Source: Ningiella ruwaisensis
Lineage (GTDB): Bacteria > Pseudomonadota > Gammaproteobacteria > Enterobacterales > Alteromonadaceae
DNA length: 64,000 nucleotides
NCBI RefSeq assembly: GCF_004798935.1
Contig: NZ_RAHT01000006.1
Span: 124,001-188,000, forward strand
Direction of reading: 5' to 3'
Shown here: one piece after another, positions 17,932 to 26,347 of the stretch
How the letters are laid out: each line of letters opens with the position of its first letter
How positions within the stretch are numbered: position 1 is the stretch's first letter
Translations under genes and position numbers: made by a program
Notes under the pieces: generated by a model
What the model was told of the DNA's origin: nothing
The model's database searches: none
What the model saw: only the letters and a program-made list of their open reading frames with translations

Positions 17932-18443
17932 ATGCCGCATTAAAAGACCTGTATCAAAATGCTATAAAACAGAGCAATAACGGCGCGCGTGACATTGCTC
18001 GCGCGCATGACGCTGCTATTTTACGTCAGTATGTTAGCTTAAAAGCACTGGATGATAAAAGCGCCACTGAAGCTGCAGTTAACCAAGCACTAAATACCAT
18101 TCACCCAAGAACTTTGGTTCGCATTCATACCCTGTCACACAACAATGGCGATGCGTCATGGATCCACAGAATGGCAGACTACCGCAGGCATCAGCAAGAG
18201 CACAATGCCTTGCTAGCCAAGGAGATATGTAACCCAAACTCCTCGACACAGCAACTATACGTAAAAAACGTAAACTTTCTGGATGCCAGTGACCCTGTAT
18301 TGCAATTGCTTAACAGAATGAGAGCTAATCAACGAGTCACAGCAGACGACGTAAGTGCTGCTCTTGATGAACAACGCAATCGCTCTATTTACGCGAAATC
18401 ATTGGTAAAAACGGTTGTTGAGATTACAACAATGAGTGCATAA
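17901..18443 (+). pseudogene. 3' part of the frameshifted Tat-signal protein
   Basis: 180 residues, helical and charged (LNAALKDLYQNAIKQSNNGA; ALLAKEICNP), without a signal peptide. It overlaps the preceding frame by 31 bases and lacks a ribosome-binding site. Reading across gives EKFAL joined to MYGWKGKQILNAAL, a smooth continuation. If intact, the whole would be about 320 residues of periplasmic protein plus the Tat leader. No family recognised. A two-gene arrangement with coupled initiation at 17901 is possible but less likely. Confidence 0.5.
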
Positions 18444-18763
18444 AGGATTTTTTAGGACCTTATTTATGCTAATGCATTCTGTGCTCGTCGTTCTATGTTG
18501 CTTATTTCTTTGCCTGATCTTTCTTTTCTAGTTCTTTCTTGTTTAGTTCTTTGCTAGAAATGCTTAGCATTGCCTTAAAGGTTATATTAAACAATAGTTA
18601 AGGTGCTTTCTTTGTTTTCAAATCAAGGTAAATACCTAAATTTTCTTCACTCATTACACTTACTTACATCTTTTTTCTTAAACTTCTCAAAAGCTACGCC
18701 TATTATCAGTATATTAAACTTGCGCCGGTTTAAAACTAGCATCGGTTCAAAAAAGGAAGCCTT
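18444..18763. other. Gene-free interval with a 17-bp duplication
   Basis: About 320 bases before the LURP-one gene. It contains T/C-rich sequence with a partial CTAGTTCTTT repetition near 18528-18560 and a 17-bp imperfect tandem (CTTGCGCCGGTTTAAAA / CTAGCATCGGTTCAAAA) at 18719-18752. The downstream promoter should lie here. No coding potential seen. Confidence 0.5.
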
Positions 18764-19264
18764 ATGAAATATCGGATCAAACAAAAGTTTTTTAGCTTAT
18801 CAGACAGTTTCAATATTGAAGATGCACATGGGCGAACTGCATTTACCGCCAAAGGAAAGATATTTAGTATTTCCAGCAGTCAAACAATGTTTGATGCATC
18901 GGGACGTGAGATTTTAAAAATCAGACGGAAATATTTATCGTTTAGACCCGCTTGTCGCATAGTCAATAGTGATGGCAGCGAGTGGTTGATCAAAAAACGG
19001 TGGTGGCCATTTTGGACAACGCGTTTCACTATTAAAACGCCTAAAGGCGAACTTGAAATGACTGGCAATCTTTGGCAATACGAGTATGAAATTCGCCGCA
19101 GAAGCGAACTCCTGGCCACTGTGTCAAAGGCGCTATTTAGCTTCAGCGATAGTTACGGTATTGATATCTACGACGAATCCTTAACGCCGCAACTTATTGC
19201 TTTGGTGATTGTTATTGACAGAATGCAACATAAAGACAGTGGTTCTATGTTTGCGGATGATTAG
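18764..19264 (+). CDS. LURP-one-related (tubby-like) protein
   Basis: A 166-residue single-domain protein of the LURP-one-related family (tubby C-terminal fold, as B. subtilis YxjI). The series of beta-strands with KYRIKQKFFSLSDSFNIED at the start, GREILKIRRKYLSF in the middle and DSYGIDI near the end is typical. Function in bacteria is unknown; the fold suggests ligand or membrane-phospholipid binding. No signal peptide. AAGGAAG lies seven bases before the ATG. It appears monocistronic. Confidence 0.82.
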   Translation: MKYRIKQKFFSLSDSFNIEDAHGRTAFTAKGKIFSISSSQTMFDASGREILKIRRKYLSFRPACRIVNSDGSEWLIKKRWWPFWTTRFTIKTPKGELEMTGNLWQYEYEIRRRSELLATVSKALFSFSDSYGIDIYDESLTPQLIALVIVIDRMQHKDSGSMFADD

Positions 19265-19410
19265 TCATCCCCATAATCATTTCTCGATGTAGATAGAAAG
19301 CGATAAAAAATTACTACCCGTTCATTTTTAGTCTGCTTACTGCTATTCTCGACATCTGGTTGGGTGGCGAGTTTTGAATAAGAATTTGGTTATTCTCGGA
19401 AGGTTTTCTT

Positions 19411-19506
19411 GTGTTTGAAAAAAATAAAACATTTGGTGAGAGACCGTATTGGTCTGATTATGCCGATAATGCTCATTGGATGCTCAGCGTTGAAAGTATT
19501 CAGTAG
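19411..19506 (+). CDS. Possible 31-aa small protein upstream of SemiSWEET
   Basis: A GTG-started frame of 31 codons with AAGG eight bases upstream, ending 10 bases before the SemiSWEET start. The product begins MFEKNKTFGERPYW and contains SDYADNAHWMLSVES. It has no hydrophobic helix. It may be a leader peptide coupled to the transporter gene or a chance frame. Confidence 0.3.
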   Translation: MFEKNKTFGERPYWSDYADNAHWMLSVESIQ

Positions 19507-19516
19507 GGCTTAATTC

Positions 19517-19798
19517 ATGACTGAATTATTCGGCTATATCGCGGCGTTTTGCACAACCATTTCCTTTTTACCACAAGCAGTAAAGGTCATAAAAACAAAG
19601 GATACACAGAGCCTTTCACTTACCATGTATTCTGTATTTATGCTGGGAATTTTAATGTGGCTTGTTTATGGCCTGCTTCTGATGAACTGGCCGATGATCT
19701 TGGCGAATGCGTTTACTATAACCTTTGCCGGCATTATTCTATTTCTAAAAGTAAAACATACTTTGCAATCGAAACGTTTGCGCTCCCAGCAAAGATAA
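19517..19798 (+). CDS. SemiSWEET sugar transporter
   Basis: A 93-residue protein with three membrane helices: a single MtN3/PQ-loop unit of the bacterial SemiSWEET family, which dimerises to make a sugar uniporter. The PQ motif occurs in TISFLPQAVKVIKTKDT; helices cover about residues 5-25, 38-58 and 62-82. The length is typical. It sits tail-to-tail with kdgK (29 bases apart), which fits a role in moving sugars or sugar acids handled by the neighbouring pathway, although family members mostly carry neutral sugars. The ATG at 19517 lacks a strong ribosome-binding site, so coupling to the small upstream frame is possible. Confidence 0.85.
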   Translation: MTELFGYIAAFCTTISFLPQAVKVIKTKDTQSLSLTMYSVFMLGILMWLVYGLLLMNWPMILANAFTITFAGIILFLKVKHTLQSKRLRSQQR

Positions 19799-19827
19799 AA
19801 TAGAGCTAGGAACACCTCGCCACGGCG

Positions 19828-20781
19828 CTAGAGCGCGCCGGTTTTAAGCGACGTTTCCTGCGCATTAAACGCTTGGTTAAAACTGTCAGGCTGTATGATA
19901 GCACCAGGATGTTGGATAACCACGCTAGCTACTTTTTGAGCAAGCTCAACACACTTAGACACTTTGCCGTCTTTCATATAAGCATGTAGGTAACCTGCAT
20001 TAAATGCATCGCCAGCCGCAGTTGTGTCGATAGGTGTAATTGGCAAGGTCGGAAAATGTTGTATTCGGTCGGTGTTTGACGCTTTCACATAGCAACCATC
20101 TGCGCCGTTTTTCAATACAATGGTGCCAATACCAAATTCATCATAATAGTTTACTGCATTTTTTTTAGAATGCTTCGGATGTAATACAAGATGATCATCA
20201 TAACTTGGAAAAATAATATCCAAATAGGGTAAGACATCCTCTATATTGGATATTGCATTTTGAGCAGATCGCCAATTTGCTGGGCGATAATTTAAATCAA
20301 AGGCAACTTGTTTACCTGCCTCTTTTAAACGCATGAGCATATTGATAAATGCACTATAAGTTGTTGCAGATAAGAGTGAAAGTGTAATTCCCGTAAAATA
20401 AATAATGTCGTGCTTTATCAAAGATTGAAAGTAAGCGGTGCTTAATTGAAACATTTGTCGAGCTGCGGATTCCTTTCGCCAATAATAAAAAGAACGTTCT
20501 CCATATTCGTCAGTCTCTATTAGGTACATGCCTGGCAAGCGCTGTTCATCCTGAAACACGGCATCAACGTCTAAGCCCTCTTTCTGCCATTTTGATATGA
20601 CATTTTGACTGCGCTTATCTTGCCCCATGGCAGTAACAACAGATACCTTACTTCCAAGTCTCGATAAATATACCGCCGTATTTAGCACATCTCCGCCATA
20701 GCGCATCTTAAACAAGTCATCACCTGCTGCACTCAGTTCAAGCATGCATTCACCCAAACAGGCGATACTTTTATTGCTCAT
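19828..20781 (-). CDS. kdgK: 2-keto-3-deoxygluconate kinase
   Basis: A PfkB-family sugar kinase of 317 residues. GGDVLNTAVYLSRLG near residue 30 is the N-terminal signature, and IDTTAAGDAFNAGY near 250 carries the catalytic Asp (one Gly replaced by Ala relative to DTxGAGD). The KdgK assignment comes from overall resemblance and from the 4-base ATGA overlap with uxuA upstream. It phosphorylates 2-keto-3-deoxygluconate to KDPG, the last committed step before the aldolase. Cytoplasmic. No KDPG aldolase gene is in this window. Confidence 0.88.
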   Translation of the reverse strand: MSNKSIACLGECMLELSAAGDDLFKMRYGGDVLNTAVYLSRLGSKVSVVTAMGQDKRSQNVISKWQKEGLDVDAVFQDEQRLPGMYLIETDEYGERSFYYWRKESAARQMFQLSTAYFQSLIKHDIIYFTGITLSLLSATTYSAFINMLMRLKEAGKQVAFDLNYRPANWRSAQNAISNIEDVLPYLDIIFPSYDDHLVLHPKHSKKNAVNYYDEFGIGTIVLKNGADGCYVKASNTDRIQHFPTLPITPIDTTAAGDAFNAGYLHAYMKDGKVSKCVELAQKVASVVIQHPGAIIQPDSFNQAFNAQETSLKTGAL

Positions 20782-21977
20782 AACTTACTATCCATAATAT
20801 GGCTTGTGGCGTGAATGACACCTCTTAATTCAGCAAGCCCTTTTAAGCGACCCAAATAGCTATATCCAGGTTTTACCGACACATCGCGTTGCTCATCGTC
20901 AAGTGTATGACCGTGATCAGGACGCATGGGGATCAAAATATTATTGTCGTTCGGATCATCGCTTGATTGTCGGCGACGTTCTTCAGTCAGCAAGGCATGG
21001 ACCAAGCCCACCATGTCATTGTCGCCCTGTAAGTGGTCAGATTCGTAAAATGAGCCGTCTGCCTCTCTTATTACATTGCGCAGATGCACAAAATAAATAC
21101 GAGGTGCAAAGCGTTTCACCATTTGCACTAAATCATTATCAGAACGCGCTCCGTAAGAACCCGCGCACATTGTTAATCCATTTGCTGGACTGGGGCAGGC
21201 ATCCAATAAAGCTTGTGCATCATCGGCTGTAGAAACCACTCGAGGAAGGCCGAAAAGAGAAAATGGCGGATCGTCAGGGTGGATGCACATTTTGGCTCCC
21301 ACTCGCTCTGCCACAGGAATAATCTCGTTTAAAAACAAAAATAGGTGTTCCCGAAATTTATCGGTGCCTAAATCGACAAACTGCTGAATAGCCTCGCCAA
21401 TGCTTTCTCGATTGTAACTTCCTTCCCCACCAGGCAAACCGGCGATTATATTTTTCTCAAGTGCGGCTTTTTCTTCCTCATTCATTTGCGAAAAACGAGA
21501 TTCGGCTTTATCCATCACTTCGGCACTATAGGAATCTCTTGCACCTTTGCGCTTTAGCATGAACACATCGTAAGCTGCAAAATCTGTCATCTCAAATCGT
21601 AAGGCCTGGCTATTGTTCGATAGCGTGTAATTGAGATTTGTGCGCGTCCAATCCACTACGGGCATAAAGTTATAGCAGATGGTAAAAACCCCTGCCTTCG
21701 CCGCATTTTCAATACTGATTTTGTAGTTCTCGATGTAGCGCAAATAGTCGCCGGTACGCGTTTTAATATTATTATGGACAGGGATACTCTCAATGACTTC
21801 CCAGGTAAGCCCTTCCTGTTCAATCATTTCTTTTTGCTCAATGATTTGCTCAAGCGGCCACGCTTCACCTGTTTTAATATCATACAGGGATGAGACAATA
21901 CCTGTCGCGCCTGCCTGGCGGATTTTTCTCAAAGAAATCGTGTCTTTTGGACCAAACCAACGCCATGTTTCAATCAT
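20778..21977 (-). CDS. uxuA: Mannonate dehydratase
   Basis: 399 residues, close to the 394 of E. coli UxuA. N-terminal METWRWFGP-type start, YNFMPVVDWTRT, KMCIHPDDPPFSLFGLPRV (metal- and substrate-binding His and Asp) and RPDHGH near the end are conserved landmarks. It converts D-mannonate to 2-keto-3-deoxygluconate, which the overlapping kdgK product then phosphorylates. The enzyme is Fe/Mn-dependent and cytoplasmic. Opposed TTGGT half-sites lie upstream at 22029-22065. The outer-membrane receptor gene upstream reads the same way with 145 bases between them, so uxuA may have its own promoter. Confidence 0.93.
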   Translation of the reverse strand: MIETWRWFGPKDTISLRKIRQAGATGIVSSLYDIKTGEAWPLEQIIEQKEMIEQEGLTWEVIESIPVHNNIKTRTGDYLRYIENYKISIENAAKAGVFTICYNFMPVVDWTRTNLNYTLSNNSQALRFEMTDFAAYDVFMLKRKGARDSYSAEVMDKAESRFSQMNEEEKAALEKNIIAGLPGGEGSYNRESIGEAIQQFVDLGTDKFREHLFLFLNEIIPVAERVGAKMCIHPDDPPFSLFGLPRVVSTADDAQALLDACPSPANGLTMCAGSYGARSDNDLVQMVKRFAPRIYFVHLRNVIREADGSFYESDHLQGDNDMVGLVHALLTEERRRQSSDDPNDNNILIPMRPDHGHTLDDEQRDVSVKPGYSYLGRLKGLAELRGVIHATSHIMDSKL

Positions 21978-22028
21978 AAATCTTCTACTTTTAAATTACG
22001 TGACGTTAATCATATCGAATTTGTAAAT

Positions 22029-22065
22029 ATTGGTAAAGTAGGTTCAGGATGTTTGCATTACCAAT
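22029..22065. promoter_or_regulatory. Opposed TTGGTAA half-sites upstream of uxuA
   Basis: ATTGGTAAA at 22029 and TTACCAAT ending at 22065 face each other about 30 bases apart, some 50-90 bases before the uxuA start. Each half matches the operator-like motif found before other sugar-acid genes. Confidence 0.45.
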
Positions 22066-22122
22066 TTTAGTAAAAACTTTACACTTTCTCGTTTATTTAA
22101 TCTTAAACAGGATTCGGATTAT

Positions 22123-24270
22123 CTAAAGTCTTCCATCAAGCGTTAACTCGAGAAACCGACCGCTTATGCGCTGTCGCAACTCAATTTCACGAAGGACATT
22201 TCCCGCAATATTACCGCGATACCGTTGCCTCTCTCGAGTTTCCGTTTGATTTAGTAGATTATTAACAGACAAAGTGAGCTGATAATCATTGCTTACACGC
22301 GTTTCAATAAAAAGATTTAAATTCCCTATATCTTCAAACTCATGTTGCTGGTCATCAAACTCAATGCGCTTTGCTCCCGACTGCGCCCCATATGCTACTC
22401 CAAACTCGGCATTTACCATTGGCAAATTCCCCTGAAGCCCTATCTGATAAGTATGTCTGGGTTGATCGCTAAATTGACGGGAAATACCTAGAAAGGGATC
22501 AACAACTGACGATTTTCGCCACGAGTATTCAAGCTCCAGTAGTGGCGTGATCAGTTTGTCGTTAAACTGAAAACTAAGGTCAGCATCTAGTCCCCACTCC
22601 GTCGCGTTGCCAATGTTGCCCACTACAGATTCTTGCTCTATCGCAATACGTTCTATCTTGTCTCTATGGCGACTGTAAAATCCTAAAACTTCGATGTTTC
22701 CGCGTTTTTCAGTAAAGCGCTTAACAAACTGAAGGCTTGTGACCCATTCTTGCTCTGGTTTTAAGTCAGGATTGCCTCTGCGTATTTCGTCATCTAACTG
22801 AGTAAAGGTGTCTCTGAAGTCATCAAAATCAAGCTGATTAACCGAACGCGTAAATCTTAACCTGAGATTAGTTTGCTCATCTAGTTCAGTTTCAAGATTA
22901 AGGGTAGGTTTTAAAAATTGATTCGTTTTCTCTGTCTTTCCTGAGTCAGTTACTGTGGTCAACTTAGTAAACTCCCAGGCTAACTCAATACCAAATCGAA
23001 ATTGCTCTCTACGTTGCCGAAAGCGCAGATCGGGTTCTATTCTCAATTCCTCTATCTGTGTCTGCGTTGCGTTTAAATCGCTAAGGGATTCAAAGATGTT
23101 ATCATCAACGTCTTGCCTTGAGAGAAACGAATCGAGGTTTTGATGTTCGATATTAAACAGATACCGCAGACGATTATCATCATCAATATCTTGCGTGACC
23201 TGCGCAGCAACACTGCCGAGTAAACTTCTGTCTGATACAATTCGCCGCTCTGTTTGATTATATACAAAATCTCGTAAACGAAAACTATCACTTGTTTCAT
23301 CAGAATCGTTGAATTCAAATGCAGCAAGAAGCCGCATTTGAGTGTCGTAAAACGTGTCGTCTCGATATTCCAGCGATGAATTAACTTGTTTTCGAATAAA
23401 GTTTTCATCCAGTTTTTCAAGGCGTGTTCTTTCTCGCTCTATTTCAAATCTATCAGCATATCGTGTTTCTGGTGTGTCCTCATACAATGTTGCAAGGTTG
23501 ATACGCAAGCGGTTATCACTATCAAACTCTGCCGCCCCACTGCCTCCGAGTTGATAGCGAAAACCCCGTCTGAATATTTCGCGTGACTCCTGCTCAGCAA
23601 GTGTCATGTCAGGCGAAAAAGTATTAATTGATTCGAGCCGATAACGGTCACGAGGTCTTATGCGAGCGGTTAATCTTAAATCTCGCTCTAAACCAGATTG
23701 CGAAAATGTTTGTGTGCGAGACAAACGCAAGCCTGGAGAGATTCCGTGGTTTTTTGCTTTAGAAAAGGACAGACTCCAATTCGTTTGCGCGCTTTGCAAA
23801 CTATCACTATCCTGTTTCAACTGAATGTCGATATAAGGATCACTCGTGCTTTGTATAAGTGACAAGTCTTGCTGAAATACAAGCACGATCCGCGCGACTT
23901 TACTTGCGGGAATTTCGTTTAATAAATCAATTAAGTTTGATTCTTCTGAACTGGCTATCGTGCCATTAATCAATAAACGGATGGATTGTAAGTCAGATGC
24001 ATCTTCATTATTGCCAGGTGTTTGAATTATTCGCTGTCCGCCAGGAATAACGCGCACCATATCTGCGGCTGTAACAGGGGAGAATTCAGCAAACCACTGG
24101 GCATCGTAAACTTGCGCTTCTTCAGACTCAGATGCTAATTGTGGTAAGTTTGGGTTTGCTGATTGATATGTGTAAACGTTAGGAGTTATTAATAAAAAAA
24201 AGCAAATACACGCAAGAGCTATAAATTGTCTCGAAAGATTATCAATATTAACTCTATACTCATACATCAC
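22123..24270 (-). CDS. TonB-dependent-receptor-like outer-membrane protein
   Basis: 715 residues. A hydrophobic export signal (about residues 16-33) is followed by a degenerate plug domain: FSPVTAADMVRVIPGGQ, then LLINGTIASSEESNLIDLLNEIP, where receptors of this type usually show a longer glycine-rich motif. From about residue 165 to the end are alternating beta-strands of a barrel, with GNPDLKPEQEW (typical of TonB receptors). It ends in LDGRL, not the usual terminal Phe. No clear TonB box is seen. It probably imports oligouronides or serves as a partner protein. It overlaps the GntR gene by 11 bases, so the two are co-transcribed. Confidence 0.75.
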   Translation of the reverse strand: MMYEYRVNIDNLSRQFIALACICFFLLITPNVYTYQSANPNLPQLASESEEAQVYDAQWFAEFSPVTAADMVRVIPGGQRIIQTPGNNEDASDLQSIRLLINGTIASSEESNLIDLLNEIPASKVARIVLVFQQDLSLIQSTSDPYIDIQLKQDSDSLQSAQTNWSLSFSKAKNHGISPGLRLSRTQTFSQSGLERDLRLTARIRPRDRYRLESINTFSPDMTLAEQESREIFRRGFRYQLGGSGAAEFDSDNRLRINLATLYEDTPETRYADRFEIERERTRLEKLDENFIRKQVNSSLEYRDDTFYDTQMRLLAAFEFNDSDETSDSFRLRDFVYNQTERRIVSDRSLLGSVAAQVTQDIDDDNRLRYLFNIEHQNLDSFLSRQDVDDNIFESLSDLNATQTQIEELRIEPDLRFRQRREQFRFGIELAWEFTKLTTVTDSGKTEKTNQFLKPTLNLETELDEQTNLRLRFTRSVNQLDFDDFRDTFTQLDDEIRRGNPDLKPEQEWVTSLQFVKRFTEKRGNIEVLGFYSRHRDKIERIAIEQESVVGNIGNATEWGLDADLSFQFNDKLITPLLELEYSWRKSSVVDPFLGISRQFSDQPRHTYQIGLQGNLPMVNAEFGVAYGAQSGAKRIEFDDQQHEFEDIGNLNLFIETRVSNDYQLTLSVNNLLNQTETRERQRYRGNIAGNVLREIELRQRISGRFLELTLDGRL

Positions 24271-25057
24271 TTTTCAAAAATCGATTCCGCTGCTGCTCCA
24301 GAGCACGTTTTGCCTGCTCTATAGCTTCTATTTCTGTCGCTTCAAAAACCATGTCAATTACTCGGGTTAAATGTTCTTTCATCGCTTTGCGCGCAGCCTG
24401 TGGGTCACGCTTTTCAAGCGCGTTTAATATCTGGCGATGTTCATCGACTCTTGGTTGTATACCTTTGCTTCTTACTTGGTCTAAAAGTCGCATACACAAA
24501 GGAGAGTGATTTCTGACATCCCACAAATGTGCGATCGAAAACTCAATGGCATTGTTTTTTGTCGCCCTTGCAATAAGCATGTGGAACTCTCTGTCTGCCG
24601 ATTCCAAGTTTTGTACATTAGCCTTATTATCGCGCTCCATCGCCTCTACGGCTTCAGCCATTGCTTCAAGCTCTTCATCAGTTACCTGACTTGCGGCCAA
24701 TGCTGCAGCTTCAGATTCAAAAAGCCTGCGTGCTTCGAGCAACTCAAAAGGACCAATGTCATTATCGCTTGTTTCATCACTGCCTGGTTTGAGACTAATT
24801 ACAAACACGCCTGCGCCGTTTCTAACTTCAACCACACCCGATATTTCAAGCGCAATGATTGCTTCTCTTATAGTAGGACGACTCACCTCATAACGCTCTG
24901 CCAATTCTCGCTCAGAAGGCAAACGCTGGTGAAGCTCGTAATTTCCACTGGTAATTTCGTTTAGTAATTTCGAAGCAATCTGTTGATAAAGTCTTTTCAC
25001 GGTTTTACTCGATTTTCTCAATAGCAACAACAAAGCGTTAAAAAGCCCCGTTGTCAC
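24260..25057 (-). CDS. GntR/FadR-family transcriptional regulator (UxuR-like)
   Basis: A FadR-subfamily regulator: winged helix (LPSERELAERYEVSRPTIREAI) followed by an alpha-helical FCD effector domain with the metal-binding pattern (DREFHMLIARAT; VDEHRQILNAL). 265 residues from 25057, or about 246 from the GTG at 25000, which opens directly into KRLYQQIASKLL and fits the family better. Position beside uxuA-kdgK and the TTGGT-N3-ACCAA-like sites make it a candidate uronate-responsive repressor. The effector is unproven. Co-transcribed with the outer-membrane receptor gene, with which it overlaps. Confidence 0.87.
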   Translation of the reverse strand: MTTGLFNALLLLLRKSSKTVKRLYQQIASKLLNEITSGNYELHQRLPSERELAERYEVSRPTIREAIIALEISGVVEVRNGAGVFVISLKPGSDETSDNDIGPFELLEARRLFESEAAALAASQVTDEELEAMAEAVEAMERDNKANVQNLESADREFHMLIARATKNNAIEFSIAHLWDVRNHSPLCMRLLDQVRSKGIQPRVDEHRQILNALEKRDPQAARKAMKEHLTRVIDMVFEATEIEAIEQAKRALEQQRNRFLKSDV

Positions 25058-25152
25058 TTCAGCCCAAAGGTTAGTTGTATAACTTTAATAGACCTCTGAT
25101 AGTATCACAAACAAGCAAAAACAACGCATTGCAATTTTTACAATTGACTTTG

Positions 25153-26334
25153 CTATTTCACTTCCGACTGCACCTCTTTAACCATCTTATGGCGCAACTG
25201 ATTGATCATCGGGTTGTCGGACATAAACGTAAAGAGTTGGATCGTGCCATCTTGTTGCGCTGTCGCAAATAAAGTACCTTCACGATTAAACTCCATGTAT
25301 TCCAGATTATCTGTTAGAGGCACTTCTAAAGCCGTCGGCACAAATCGGCTTTGTATTCCTTCAGTTAAAATGGCATCAAGCGAAAAAAAGGTAACAACCG
25401 GTGAATGGCCAGCTTGAAGAATATAGCGACCGTCTGCAGTCCAGGTCACGGTTTCAATTTTTCTGCCGGTACGATTGATCGTTTTAACGTGTTTTAATTT
25501 TCCGTCATCTTTTACTCTGAAAACATATAAATTTCCACTGCCTGTTCCCGCTGCTAAATAGCTGTCGTCGTCATTAATTCGCGCACTCACAAAACCATCA
25601 TACTCACGGCCAAAGTTTCCTTGACCGAAAGTTTCAAATGTATCAATCAACTCTCCGGTCTTTGTATTCCATACTTTGATAAACGGATGCCCAGCGGTAA
25701 TAAAAAACTGATCATCTGAGCTAAAATCAACATCGTTTATGGTGGCTCCATGATCCACTTTAAGCACTTCAGACCAATCCTCGGTCGAATACAATGTAGC
25801 AGGTGCATAAGAAATTTTATTATCTTCGTCCTGCGACTCAGCGCCGGTGGCCATAAGTTTGCCGTTATTAGATAACGTCAAACCATCCATGCCAGCTTCC
25901 TGTTTTATTTCCTCCAGTAGTTCACCCGACTTGGCATCAAATACGCGCATAAAAAAGTCTTCGCTGACTGAAACGACCCGCTTACTATCTGCCGTCCATG
26001 CAACACGCTCGATTTCCTGTCCGACATTTACCTTCCACATTTCAAATCCGTCAGACACTCTGAACATTCTTACTGTGTAATCATATTTTGAGCCGGAAAC
26101 GATGTACTCACTGTCTGGAGAAAACTCCACTGATTCAATGGAACCTAATTCTCCATTTTTGTCAGCTAATCGACTCCACACGTGGTTAAGCGCCATTTTT
26201 TGTGGAGCAGCGCCTTCTTGCGCCAATACCGAAGAAGATAGAAAAAGACTCGATGCAGCAATACAAGTCACTACGCTTGCCAATAACGGATTGCGGACAT
26301 GATGCCTGACTTTTTGAAGCGTGTTTTGTAACAT
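25153..26334 (-). CDS. Secreted WD40-type beta-propeller protein, paralogue A
   Basis: 393 residues with a Sec signal peptide (hydrophobic stretch about 17-36, cleavage near VLAQ). The mature protein is made of WD40-like blades: SVEFSPDSEYIVSGS, RVAWTADSKRVVSVSED, DVDFSSDDQFFITAG, FNREGTLFATAQQDGTIQLF. It starts ALNHVWSRLADKNGELGS, nearly the same as the propeller gene at 33494, so the two are paralogues. It lies 13 bases after the Tat-exported enolase-superfamily gene and is co-transcribed with it. It might bind substrate or the enzyme in the periplasm. No catalytic motif seen. Confidence 0.8.
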   Translation of the reverse strand: MLQNTLQKVRHHVRNPLLASVVTCIAASSLFLSSSVLAQEGAAPQKMALNHVWSRLADKNGELGSIESVEFSPDSEYIVSGSKYDYTVRMFRVSDGFEMWKVNVGQEIERVAWTADSKRVVSVSEDFFMRVFDAKSGELLEEIKQEAGMDGLTLSNNGKLMATGAESQDEDNKISYAPATLYSTEDWSEVLKVDHGATINDVDFSSDDQFFITAGHPFIKVWNTKTGELIDTFETFGQGNFGREYDGFVSARINDDDSYLAAGTGSGNLYVFRVKDDGKLKHVKTINRTGRKIETVTWTADGRYILQAGHSPVVTFFSLDAILTEGIQSRFVPTALEVPLTDNLEYMEFNREGTLFATAQQDGTIQLFTFMSDNPMINQLRHKMVKEVQSEVK

Positions 26335-26347
26335 AGAAAATTCTCTT

